Origin: Paracoccus yeei ATCC BAA-599
Lineage (GTDB): Bacteria > Pseudomonadota > Alphaproteobacteria > Rhodobacterales > Rhodobacteraceae
DNA length: 40,824 nt
Direction of reading: 5' to 3'
NCBI RefSeq assembly: GCF_000622145.1
Contig: NZ_JHWH01000025.1
Coordinates: 40,364 to 81,187 of the forward strand
In this document: positions 33,482-40,824 of the stretch, piece by piece
How positions within the stretch are numbered: the stretch's first letter is position 1
Layout: every line of letters begins with the position of its first letter
Position numbers and translations under genes: made by a program
The notes under the pieces: generated by a model
What the model was told of the DNA's origin: nothing
What the model saw: only the letters and a program-made list of their open reading frames with translations
Databases searched by the model: none

Positions 33482-34335
33482 CCGCTGCGGCCCCCCTTCC
33501 CTTGTCCGAGAGAGCCCGGATGCAGACCCTGGACATCGCCAACGTCAGCCTGATCTATCCCGGCCAGCTCAAGGGGCGCGAGATCGTCGCCCTGAAGGGT
33601 GTCGACCTGACCATCCACAGCGGCGATTTCGTCGTGGCGCTGGGGGCCTCGGGTTGCGGCAAGACCACGCTTCTGAACCTGATGGCGGGCTTCATGGCGC
33701 CGACCTCGGGACAGATCACGCTGGGCGGCCAGCCGGTCATGGGCCCGGGCGCCGAACGCGGCGTGGTGTTTCAGAAACACGCCCTGCTGCCCTGGCTGAA
33801 CGTGATCGACAATGTCGAATTCGGCCTGAAGCTGCAGGGCGTCGATGCCCGCACCCGGCGCGAACGCGCGGTCAGGAACCTGGCGCTGGTCGGCCTGCAG
33901 GATTTCCACAAGCACATGATCTATCACCTGTCGGGCGGCATGCAGCAGCGCGTCGGCATCGCCCGCGCCCTGACCTGCGACCCGGCCATGCTGCTGATGG
34001 ACGAACCCATGGCGGCCCTGGACGCGCTGACCCGCGAAACCGTGCAGGAACTGCTGCTCAAGATCTGGCAGCAGACCGACAAGATGTATTTCTTCATCAC
34101 CCACAGCGTCGAGGAGGCGCTGTTCCTGGGCTCGCGGCTGATCGTCATGTCGCCGCGCCCCGGCCGCATCACCCACACCTATGACCTGGACTTCAACAAA
34201 CGCTTTCTGGCGGAGGGAAACGCCCGTGCCATCAAATCCAGCCCCGACTTCATCCGCATGCGTGAACAGATCCTTGGCATCATCTACGGCGACGAACGCG
34301 CCGGTCAGGAACGGCAGGCCGAACTCGATGCTTGA
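33478..34335 (+). CDS. tauB: Taurine ABC transporter, ATPase
   Basis: A 285-residue ABC ATPase with Walker [11 protein letters not shown]-loop [12 protein letters not shown], signature [15 protein letters not shown], Walker [12 protein letters not shown] and H-loop [12 protein letters not shown]. It powers taurine uptake. ATG 33478 overlaps the tauA stop; an internal ATG at 33520 would give 271 residues and is closer to the usual family length, so the first 14 residues may not be made. Its end overlaps tauC by eight bases. Confidence 0.92.
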   Translation: MTAAAPLPLSERARMQTLDIANVSLIYPGQLKGREIVALKGVDLTIHSGDFVVALGASGCGKTTLLNLMAGFMAPTSGQITLGGQPVMGPGAERGVVFQKHALLPWLNVIDNVEFGLKLQGVDARTRRERAVRNLALVGLQDFHKHMIYHLSGGMQQRVGIARALTCDPAMLLMDEPMAALDALTRETVQELLLKIWQQTDKMYFFITHSVEEALFLGSRLIVMSPRPGRITHTYDLDFNKRFLAEGNARAIKSSPDFIRMREQILGIIYGDERAGQERQAELDA

Positions 34336-35155
34336 CCGGCTGATGCGCGCCCGCCCGGCCAAGGCCGGCGCCAGCTACGGCGCGCCCGGCTCGGGCTCCA
34401 GCGCGCTGATCAGCCTGGTGACGGCGCTGGCGCTGATCGGGCTGTTGTTCCTGGTCACGGGCATGGGCTGGATCAAGCCGCTGTTCCTGCCTTCGCCCGG
34501 CGCGGTCTGGGCCAAGTTCATGCAGGCCATGACCGAGGGCGTGTCTAACTCGACCCTGATCCAGCACACGCTGGCCAGCCTGGGCCGGGTGCTGGGCGCG
34601 TTCTTCCTGGCCCTGGTCGTGGCGGTGCCGACCGGCATCCTGATGGGGGTGAACCGCTGGATGCGCGGCATCCTGGACCCGGTGATCGAATTCTATCGCC
34701 CGCTGCCGCCCCTGGCCTATCTGCCGCTCATCATCATCTGGCTGGGCATCGGCGAATTTCCCAAGGTTTTCCTGATCTTCCTGGCGATCTTTGCGCCCAT
34801 GGCGATCGCGGCGCGGGCCGGGGTGCGCTCGGTCTCGATCGAACAGATCCACGCCGCCTATGCGATGGGCGCGACCAAGATGCAGGTGATCTTCCACGTC
34901 ATCCTGAAGGCCGCCCTGCCGGAAATCTTCACCGGCATGCGCATCGGCATCGGCGTCGGCTGGACCACGCTTGTCGCCGCCGAAATGGTGGCCGCAAGCC
35001 GGGGCCTGGGCTTCATGGTGCTGAACTCGGCCGAATACCTCGCCTCGGATGCGGTCATCATGGGCATCATCGTGATCGGCGTGCTGGCATTCGCCTTCGA
35101 CCTGCTGATCCGGCGCATCGAACGCGCGCTGATCCCCTGGAAGGGCAAGATCTGA
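34328..35155 (+). CDS. tauC: Taurine ABC transporter, permease
   Basis: A 275-residue inner membrane permease of the SsuC/TauC family with about six membrane segments. Typical stretches: [40 protein letters not shown], and the ATPase-coupling EAA loop around [42 protein letters not shown] 34328 lies inside the tauB 3' end, eight bases overlapping. A longer open frame upstream (from 34181) overlaps tauB and is not family-like. The next gene follows after 104 bases that hold a hairpin. Confidence 0.92.
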   Translation: MLDRLMRARPAKAGASYGAPGSGSSALISLVTALALIGLLFLVTGMGWIKPLFLPSPGAVWAKFMQAMTEGVSNSTLIQHTLASLGRVLGAFFLALVVAVPTGILMGVNRWMRGILDPVIEFYRPLPPLAYLPLIIIWLGIGEFPKVFLIFLAIFAPMAIAARAGVRSVSIEQIHAAYAMGATKMQVIFHVILKAALPEIFTGMRIGIGVGWTTLVAAEMVAASRGLGFMVLNSAEYLASDAVIMGIIVIGVLAFAFDLLIRRIERALIPWKGKI

Positions 35156-35214
35156 CCGCCTGACCGCCCGTCCTCCGAACCGACGACCCCCTGAATCACC
35201 CCCGAACGACCCTA

Positions 35215-35238
35215 TCGAAGGCGCAGCGCCGCCTTCGA
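35215..35238 (+). other. Intercistronic hairpin between tauC and tauX
   Basis: TCGAAGGCG (35215-35223) and CGCCTTCGA (35230-35238) form a perfect nine-base stem with loop CAGCGC. There is no T-run, and AGGAG for tauX starts eight bases downstream. It more likely sets mRNA stability or tunes tauX translation than stops transcription. Confidence 0.5.
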
Positions 35239-35259
35239 CCGGGACAGGAGTATCCGCAG

Positions 35260-35691
35260 ATGACCCGCACCCTGACCGCCGACGACCTGAAAGCCACCTT
35301 CGACGCCTTCAATCGCCACGACATCGACGCCGTGATGACCCATTTCGCCGACGCTTGCGTGTTCTATACCGTCGCGGGCGAGGCCGAATACGGCACCCGC
35401 ATCCAGGGGCGCGAGGCCATCGCCCGCGCCTTCCAGGCGGTCTGGCAAACCATGCCGGACGTGGAATGGGCCGACCACCGGCATTTCCTGTCCCAGGACG
35501 GCACGCGCGGCGTCAGCCAATGGACCTTCCGCGCCACCCAGCCCGACGGCAGCCGGATCGAGGTGCAGGGCGCGGACCTCTTTCGCATCGAAGCCGGCCT
35601 GATCGTCGAGAAACAGGCCCTTCGCAAGCAGCGCCCCGCCATTCCCGCCGCCCCGGTCCCGACCCCCGCCGCAACCGCAACCGCGAAATGA
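35260..35691 (+). CDS. tauX: Taurine dehydrogenase, small subunit
   Basis: A 143-residue NTF2/SnoaL-like protein: LKATFDAFNRHDIDAVMTHF, YGTRIQGREAIARAFQAVW, MPDVEWADHRHFL and the final beta strand DLFRIEAGLIVEKQ. The last 17 residues are a Pro/Ala/Thr-rich tail. By position before tauY it is TauX, the small subunit of the taurine dehydrogenase of Paracoccus, which turns taurine into sulfoacetaldehyde and ammonium with electrons passed to cytochrome c. ATG 35260 follows GGAG. Stop overlaps tauY as ATGA, so the two subunits are coupled in translation. Confidence 0.82.
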   Translation: MTRTLTADDLKATFDAFNRHDIDAVMTHFADACVFYTVAGEAEYGTRIQGREAIARAFQAVWQTMPDVEWADHRHFLSQDGTRGVSQWTFRATQPDGSRIEVQGADLFRIEAGLIVEKQALRKQRPAIPAAPVPTPAATATAK

Positions 35692-37094
35692 GTGCAGCCA
35701 TCATGCAGACCATCGCCCCACGCGCAGGCTCTGTCCCCTACGATCCGCTTTACGACCCGCTCAAGGCGCGCCAGCTTGGTCCCCGCAGCGACTATGCGCC
35801 GACCTACTGGATCGGCACCGCCGGCCCCGCGCCTGCGGACGACGGCCCGGTCCGCCGCGACATGGACGTGGACGTGGCGGTGATCGGCTCGGGCTATACC
35901 GGCCTTTCCTGCGCGCTGCACCTGGCCAAGATGCACGGCATCAAGGCAACGGTGCTCGAGGCGAACGGCGTCGCCTATGGCTGCTCGACCCGCAACGGCG
36001 GCCAGGCCCAGATCAGCGCCGGCCGGCTCAAGCGCAGCCAGTGGACCCAGCGCTGGGGCATCGACGTGGCGCGCGGCCTGCATGCCGAGATGACCGAGGC
36101 CTTCGACCTGTTCCGCAGCCTGATCCGCGACCACGCCATCGATTGCGACGCCCAGCACGGCGGCCATTACTACATCGCCCACAAGGCCGCGCTGATGCCC
36201 ACCCTGCGGGCCGAGGCGGCGCTTTTGAACGACAGCTTCGGCTATGGCGCCCGGATGCTCGACGGCGACCAGGTCCATCGCGAGGTCGCCCGCGACCATG
36301 AAGCGCATGGCGCCCTGTGGGAACCCGACGGCATCGGTATCCACGCGGCGAAACTGGCCTTCGGCTATCTGCGGGCGGCGCGCGAGCTGGGCGCCACCGT
36401 CCACCCCGACAGCCCGGTCACGCGATGGGATTACCGGGGGGGTGTGCACACCCTGTGTACGCCCGGAGGCACGGTCCGTGCACGCCGTGTGGCGGTCGCG
36501 ACCGCGGCCTACGCCCCCCGCGGCCTGCACCCCCGCATCAAGGACCGGCTGCTGCCGATCATGTCGAACAGCATCGTGACGCGGGTCCTGACGCCCGACG
36601 AACTTGCGGCGGTGGGCATCCGCACCGGCTCGCCCCTGACCGATACCCGGACGCTGCGGCACTATTACCGGCTGCTGCCCGACAACCGGCTGCAGATCGG
36701 CTCGCGCGCTGCGATTACCGGACGCGATGCGGCAAATCCCTCGCATCTCAATGGGTTGCGCGAAGGCATGGCGCGCAAGTTCCCCGCCCTGCGCGGCATC
36801 GCGCTGGATTACAGCTGGTGGGGCTGGGTCGATGTCAGCCACGACATGATGCCGCGCATCACCGGCCTGCCCGACCTGCCGGGCGCCTTCTATGCGCTGG
36901 GTTATGGCGGCAACGGGGTGATGTATTCCGCCATGGCCGGCCGCCGCATGGCGCAGCTGGTCGCCGGCGAACGCATCCCCAACCTCCCGATTTTCAACGA
37001 GGAATTGCCCCACGAAGGCTGGAGGACACCGTTCCGGCGCCTTGGCCAGTGGGGCCTCTATCACCTCTATCACTACCGCGACGAGCGGGCATAA
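35688..37094 (+). CDS. tauY: Taurine dehydrogenase, large FAD subunit
   Basis: A 468-residue FAD-dependent oxidoreductase of the DAO family. The dinucleotide-binding motif is VAVIGSGYTGLSCALHLAK followed by the acidic end VLEANG; GCSTRNGGQAQISAG and the C-terminal ALGYGGNGVMYSAMAGRRMA are family marks. It carries the flavin that oxidises taurine to sulfoacetaldehyde. ATG 35688 overlaps the tauX stop; an internal ATG at 35703 is an alternative. No signal peptide is evident, so it should be cytoplasmic or membrane-associated. xsc starts 13 bases downstream. Confidence 0.88.
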   Translation: MSAAIMQTIAPRAGSVPYDPLYDPLKARQLGPRSDYAPTYWIGTAGPAPADDGPVRRDMDVDVAVIGSGYTGLSCALHLAKMHGIKATVLEANGVAYGCSTRNGGQAQISAGRLKRSQWTQRWGIDVARGLHAEMTEAFDLFRSLIRDHAIDCDAQHGGHYYIAHKAALMPTLRAEAALLNDSFGYGARMLDGDQVHREVARDHEAHGALWEPDGIGIHAAKLAFGYLRAARELGATVHPDSPVTRWDYRGGVHTLCTPGGTVRARRVAVATAAYAPRGLHPRIKDRLLPIMSNSIVTRVLTPDELAAVGIRTGSPLTDTRTLRHYYRLLPDNRLQIGSRAAITGRDAANPSHLNGLREGMARKFPALRGIALDYSWWGWVDVSHDMMPRITGLPDLPGAFYALGYGGNGVMYSAMAGRRMAQLVAGERIPNLPIFNEELPHEGWRTPFRRLGQWGLYHLYHYRDERA

Positions 37095-37107
37095 GGAGCT
37101 ATCCGCC

Positions 37108-38889
37108 ATGAAGATGACGACCGAGGAAGCGTTTGTCAAAGTTCTGCAGATGCATGGGATCGAGCATGCGTTCGGGATCATCGGCTCGGCCATGATGCCG
37201 GTCAGCGACCTCTTTCCCAAGGCCGGGATCACGTTCTGGGACACCGCGCACGAGACGAATGCCGGGCTGATGGCGGACGGGTTCACGCGCTCGACCGGCA
37301 AGATGTCGATGATGATCGCGCAGAACGGCCCCGGGGTCACCGGCTTCGTGACGCCGGTGAAGACCGCCTACTGGAACCACACCCCGCTTTTGCTGGTGAC
37401 GCCCCAGGCCGCCAACAAGACCATCGGCCAGGGCGGCTTCCAGGAGATGGAGCAGATGCGGCTGTTTGCCGATTGCGTGTGCTATCAGGAAGAGGTCCGC
37501 GACCCCTCGCGCATTCCCGAGGTGCTGAACCGCGTCATCATGCAGGCCTGGCGCAACTCGGCGCCGGCGCAGATGAACATTCCGCGCGACATGTGGACCC
37601 AGGTGATCGACGTCGATCTGCCGCAGGTCGTGGCCTTCGAGCGCCCGGCCGGGGGCGAGGAAGCCGTGACCGAAGCCGCGCGGCTGCTATCGGAAGCCAA
37701 GTTCCCGGTGATTCTGTCAGGTGCCGGCGTCGTCCTGTCGGGTGCGATCCCGGATCTGGCCAAGCTGGCCGAGCGGCTGGATGCACCGGTGGCCTCGAAC
37801 TACCAGCACAACGACAGCTTTCCGGGCAGCCACCCGCTGGCGGTCGGGCCCTTGGGCTACAACGGCAGCAAGGCCGCAATGGAACTGATCGCCAAGGCCG
37901 ACGTGGTCCTGGCGCTGGGGACGCGGCTCAACCCGTTCTCGACCCTGCCGGGCTACGGCATCGACTATTGGCCCAAGGAAGCGAAGATCATCCAGGTCGA
38001 CATCAACGCCGACCGCATCGGCCTGACCAAGAAGGTCACCGTGGGCATCCAGGGCGACGCGGGCAAGGTGGCGCGCGGGATCCTTTCCCAACTGAGTCAG
38101 ACCGCCGGCGACGAGGGCCGCCAGCAGCGCCGCGACGTGATCGCGCAGACAAAATCGCGTTGGGCGCAGGAGCTGTCCAGCCTCGACCACGAGGACGACG
38201 ATCCGGGCACGGTCTGGAACGAGGAGGCGCGCAGCCGCGACAGCGACCTGATGAGCCCGCGCCAGGCCTGGCGGGCGATCATGCAGGCGGTGCCGGCGGA
38301 CGCCATCGTCAGCTCCGACATCGGCAACAACTGCGCCATCGGCAACGCCTATCCCAGCTTCGAGGCCGGCCGCAAATACCTGGCGCCGGGCCTGTTCGGC
38401 CCCTGCGGCTACGGCTTCCCGGCGATCCTCGGCGCCAAGATCGGCAACCCCGACACGCCGGTGATCGGCTTTGCCGGCGACGGCGCCTTCGGCATCTCGA
38501 TGAACGAGATGGTGTCCGTGGGCCGCAAGGACTGGCCGGCGATCACCATGGTGATCTTCCGCAACTACCAGTGGGGCGCGGAAAAGCGCAACACGACGCT
38601 GTGGTATGCCAACAACTTCGTCGGCACCGAGCTGGACCGCGACACCACCTATGCCGGCATCGCCAAGGCCTGCGGCGTCAACGGTGTGCAGGTCAAGTCG
38701 CAAGAGGAGCTGACCCAGGCCCTGCACGAGGCGGTCGAGCGGCAGATGAAGCAGGGCGAGACCACCTTCATCGAGGTGCTCTTGAACCAGGAGCTGGGCG
38801 AGCCCTTCCGCCGCGACGCGATGAAGAAGCCGGTTCCCGTGGCCGGCATCGATCCGGCCGACATGCGCCCGCAGCGCGGCGCCGCCTGA
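37108..38889 (+). CDS. xsc: Sulfoacetaldehyde acetyltransferase
   Basis: A 593-residue thiamine-diphosphate enzyme. The N-terminal ThDP-activating Glu is in AHETNAGLMADGF; the ThDP/Mg motif is GDGAFGISMNEMV followed by FRNYQWGAEKRN. Xsc cleaves sulfoacetaldehyde with phosphate to acetyl phosphate and sulfite, the step where the C-S bond is broken. ATG 37108 follows AAGGAG at eight bases; the frame opens earlier (37042) but overlaps tauY. A very stable hairpin follows the stop. Acetyl phosphate goes to Pta, sulfite to a dehydrogenase or export. Confidence 0.95.
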   Translation: MKMTTEEAFVKVLQMHGIEHAFGIIGSAMMPVSDLFPKAGITFWDTAHETNAGLMADGFTRSTGKMSMMIAQNGPGVTGFVTPVKTAYWNHTPLLLVTPQAANKTIGQGGFQEMEQMRLFADCVCYQEEVRDPSRIPEVLNRVIMQAWRNSAPAQMNIPRDMWTQVIDVDLPQVVAFERPAGGEEAVTEAARLLSEAKFPVILSGAGVVLSGAIPDLAKLAERLDAPVASNYQHNDSFPGSHPLAVGPLGYNGSKAAMELIAKADVVLALGTRLNPFSTLPGYGIDYWPKEAKIIQVDINADRIGLTKKVTVGIQGDAGKVARGILSQLSQTAGDEGRQQRRDVIAQTKSRWAQELSSLDHEDDDPGTVWNEEARSRDSDLMSPRQAWRAIMQAVPADAIVSSDIGNNCAIGNAYPSFEAGRKYLAPGLFGPCGYGFPAILGAKIGNPDTPVIGFAGDGAFGISMNEMVSVGRKDWPAITMVIFRNYQWGAEKRNTTLWYANNFVGTELDRDTTYAGIAKACGVNGVQVKSQEELTQALHEAVERQMKQGETTFIEVLLNQELGEPFRRDAMKKPVPVAGIDPADMRPQRGAA

Positions 38890-38916
38890 TCCGGCCTGCC
38901 CTGCTGAAACGATCCC

Positions 38917-38941
38917 TCCGGCGCGAGCCTCTCGCGCCGGA
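38917..38941 (+). other. Perfect 11-bp intercistronic hairpin between xsc and tauZ
   Basis: TCCGGCGCGAG (38917-38927), loop CCT, CTCGCGCCGGA (38931-38941), 28 bases past the xsc stop. No T-run follows and tauZ begins 30 bases later on the same strand. It is probably a 3' stabiliser or partial terminator that would make xsc mRNA more abundant than tauZ-pta. Confidence 0.6.
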
Positions 38942-38970
38942 TGGTGCCCTGCATTCAAGAAGGACATCCC

Positions 38971-39990
38971 ATGGCCAGCACCGACCTGCTTCCCGCCCGC
39001 CAGATGGTATCGGACGCCTTTCCGGGCTTTGCCGTATCGGTTCTGGTGGCGGCCACGGCGCAGTTCCTGTCCGAGCATTACGGCGCCCCCGCCATGCTGC
39101 TGGCGCTGCTGCTGGGGCTGGCGCTGAACTTCCTGGCCGAGGAAGGCACCCGCACTGCCCCGGGCGTGGCGCTGACCGCCCGGACGGTGCTTCGGCTGGG
39201 GGTGGCGCTGCTTGGGGCGCGCATCAGCGTCGACATGCTGGCGGGGCTGGGTGGCGCCGCGATCGCACTGGTCATCGCCGGGGTCGTCCTGACCATCCTG
39301 TTCGGCCTGATCGCGGCGCGCTTCGTCAACCGGGATTGGCGCTTTGCGCTGCTGACCGGCGGGTCGGTGGCAATTTGCGGCGCCTCGGCCGCCATGGCCA
39401 TCGCCGCGGTGTTGCCGCGCCATGAACGCTCGGAACGCGACCTGGCCTTCACCGTGCTGTCGGTGACGGTCTTGTCCACGGTGGCCATGGTGCTTTACCC
39501 GATGCTGTCGGGCCTGTTCGGGTTCACGCCGCGCGACAGCGGGGTGTTTCTGGGCGGCACCATCCACGACGTGGCGCAGGTGGTCGGGGCGGGCTTTTCC
39601 ATCGGCCCCGAGACGGGCGAGACGGCGACGCTGGTCAAGCTGATCCGGGTCTCGATGCTGGCGCCGGTGGTGCTGTGCTTTTCGCTGGTCATCCGCGCAC
39701 GGGGCCTTGCGGACATGGATGGCGGCAAGCGCCCGCCGCTGCTGCCGGGCTTCGTGCTGGGCTTTCTGGTGCTGGCGGCGCTGAACTCGCTCGGCGTGAT
39801 CCCGGCCGTGGTCGCGGATTGGGCGGGCGTTCTCAGCCGTTGGGCGCTGCTGATCGCGATCGCCGCCGTCGGCATCAAGACCTCGCTGGCCAAAATGCTG
39901 GACGTGGGCGGCGCCGCAATCGGGCTGATCGTCGCTGAAACCGTCTTCCTCGGCGTCTTTGTGGTCGCCGGCCTGCACTTCCTCAGCTGA
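38971..39990 (+). CDS. tauZ: TauZ: putative sulfite/sulfate exporter (UPF0324/YeiH family)
   Basis: A 339-residue membrane protein with ten or so hydrophobic segments. Family marks of UPF0324 are LLLGLALNFLAE, LRLGVALLGARIS, GGSVAICGASAAMAIAAVLP and GVFLGGTIHDVAQVVGAGFS. In taurine-degrading bacteria a gene of this family next to xsc is thought to release the sulfur product from the cell. ATG 38971 follows AAGAAGGA; an ATG at 38941 overlaps the hairpin and has no ribosome site. pta begins 13 bases after its stop. Confidence 0.82.
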   Translation: MASTDLLPARQMVSDAFPGFAVSVLVAATAQFLSEHYGAPAMLLALLLGLALNFLAEEGTRTAPGVALTARTVLRLGVALLGARISVDMLAGLGGAAIALVIAGVVLTILFGLIAARFVNRDWRFALLTGGSVAICGASAAMAIAAVLPRHERSERDLAFTVLSVTVLSTVAMVLYPMLSGLFGFTPRDSGVFLGGTIHDVAQVVGAGFSIGPETGETATLVKLIRVSMLAPVVLCFSLVIRARGLADMDGGKRPPLLPGFVLGFLVLAALNSLGVIPAVVADWAGVLSRWALLIAIAAVGIKTSLAKMLDVGGAAIGLIVAETVFLGVFVVAGLHFLS

Positions 39991-40003
39991 GAAGGACCTT
40001 GCC

Positions 40004-40824
40004 ATGAAACCGCTCGATCGTATCCTGGCTGCGGCACAGGCCAATCCGCGCCACATCATCCTGCCCGAAGGGGGCGATCCGCGCGTGGCCGAGGCCGCCG
40101 CCCGCATGACCGCCGAAGGCCTGGCCCGGATCACGCTGATGGACGGGCCGGCCGTTGCGGGGGTGACGGCGCTTGCCCCGGCCGAGGCGCCCGACCTGCC
40201 CGAGCTTGCCGAGCACTGGCACAGGATGCGCGCCGCCCGGGGCATGACCGCCGACCGCGCCCTGGCCGAGATGCGCGACCCGATCCGCCAGGCGGCGATG
40301 CGCGTCCGGCTGGGCCAGGCGGACGGCACCGTCGCGGGCGCCGTCGCCACCACCGCCGACACGGTGCGCGCGGCGCTGCAGATCATCGGCCGCGCGCCGG
40401 GCGCCGGCATCGTCTCGAGCTTCTTCCTGATGCTGTCCTGCGGCCCGGCGGCGCCGATCAGGGGCGGCATGATCTTTGCCGATTGCGGGTTGGTGGTCGA
40501 ACCCGATGCCGAGGGGCTGGCCTCGATCGCGCTGTCGGCCGCCGACAGCTGCCGGCGCCTGCTGGCCGAGGAGCCGCGCGTGGCCCTGCTGTCCTTTTCC
40601 ACCGCCGGCTCGGCCGACCACCCAAGCCTGACAAAGATCCGCGAGGCGCTGGCCTTGGTGCGTGCCACCGCGCCGGGGCTGGAAATCGACGGCGAGATGC
40701 AGTTCGACGCCGCCCTCGACGACGCGATCCGTTCCAAAAAGGCGCCAAACAGCGCCCTGACGGGACGCCCCAACGTCTTCGTCTTCCCAGACCTCGCCTC
40801 GGGCAACATCGGCTACAAGATCGC
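40004..40824 (+). CDS. pta: Phosphate acetyltransferase, cut by the window end
   Basis: An open frame from ATG 40004 (GAAGGAC upstream) to the end of the window, 273 codons, no stop. It is a short-type PTA/PTB enzyme: HIILPEGGDPRVAEAAARM, LGQADGTVAGAVATTADTVR, GIVSSFFLML, GGMIFADCGLVVEPDA, and the C-terminal region EIDGEMQFDAALDD, NVFVFPDLASGNIGYK. It converts acetyl phosphate from Xsc to acetyl-CoA. About 50 to 60 residues should lie beyond the window. Last visible gene of the taurine operon. Confidence 0.92.
   Translation, partial: MKPLDRILAAAQANPRHIILPEGGDPRVAEAAARMTAEGLARITLMDGPAVAGVTALAPAEAPDLPELAEHWHRMRAARGMTADRALAEMRDPIRQAAMRVRLGQADGTVAGAVATTADTVRAALQIIGRAPGAGIVSSFFLMLSCGPAAPIRGGMIFADCGLVVEPDAEGLASIALSAADSCRRLLAEEPRVALLSFSTAGSADHPSLTKIREALALVRATAPGLEIDGEMQFDAALDDAIRSKKAPNSALTGRPNVFVFPDLASGNIGYKI

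Noticed and set aside
37717..40809. A 1030-codon open frame on the minus strand
   Set aside because: It is antisense to xsc, tauZ and pta. In GC-rich DNA stop codons are rare on the opposite strand; the product is low-complexity and matches no family.

Overview
The window is high-GC DNA with densely packed, overlapping operons (many ATGA stop/start overlaps). It suits an alphaproteobacterium of the Rhodobacterales, most likely Paracoccus or a close relative. The strongest clue is the right third: a taurine dissimilation cluster (tauR, tauABC, tauXY, xsc, tauZ, pta) with the Paracoccus-type taurine dehydrogenase route. The genus is an inference; there is no rRNA or tRNA here to test it.

Layout. 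1-293: 3' remnant of an IS66-type transposase. 381-3859 (-): macA-macB tripartite efflux pair plus a small lipoprotein. 4135-6855: a doubtful plus-strand ORF, a SleB-type cell wall hydrolase, and the TIGR02587/TIGR02588 membrane pair; the last two units each carry an EcfG-like general-stress promoter (GGAAC-N17-CGTT). 7073-10291 (-): a five-gene ECF vitamin/metal importer operon (PPC/DUF296, S, T, two ATPases) behind a structured leader. 10493-18667 (-): isopropanol/acetone catabolism: acxR, then acxA-acxB-acxC, then a zinc alcohol dehydrogenase. Together these would oxidise isopropanol to acetone and carboxylate acetone to acetoacetate. A divergent unknown gene (18901-19722) flanks acxR. 20048-21409 (-): gdhA. 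21728-24604 (-): lower nicotinate pathway genes nicF, nicX, nicD and a 5'-truncated nicE, abutting a 5'-truncated TetR gene on the plus strand; the junction looks like a deletion scar. 25086-29685: a LacI-type regulator divergent from a nucleobase permease, amidohydrolase and TauE/SafE exporter operon, with two near-identical operators between them. 29854-30813: aldo/keto reductase. 30853-40824: the taurine cluster, with pta running off the end.

How the genes work together. Taurine is imported by TauABC, oxidised by TauXY to sulfoacetaldehyde, and cleaved by Xsc to acetyl phosphate and sulfite. Pta makes acetyl-CoA and TauZ is the candidate sulfite/sulfate exporter. Ammonium released by TauXY may be handled in part by GdhA. 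The window is a collection of catabolic modules, each with its own regulator.

Most notable: the acetone regulator lacks the GAFTGA sigma-54 contact motif; an almost identical 17-bp palindrome sits upstream of both acxA and the alcohol dehydrogenase; AcxC has lost most of its expected zinc-ribbon cysteines; the nic cluster carries a head-to-head deletion scar; and two adjacent units share EcfG-type promoters. I found no wholly new system; the least explained units are the acxR-divergent gene, the PPC-ECF operon with its leader, and the stress-promoter TIGR02587/88 pair.
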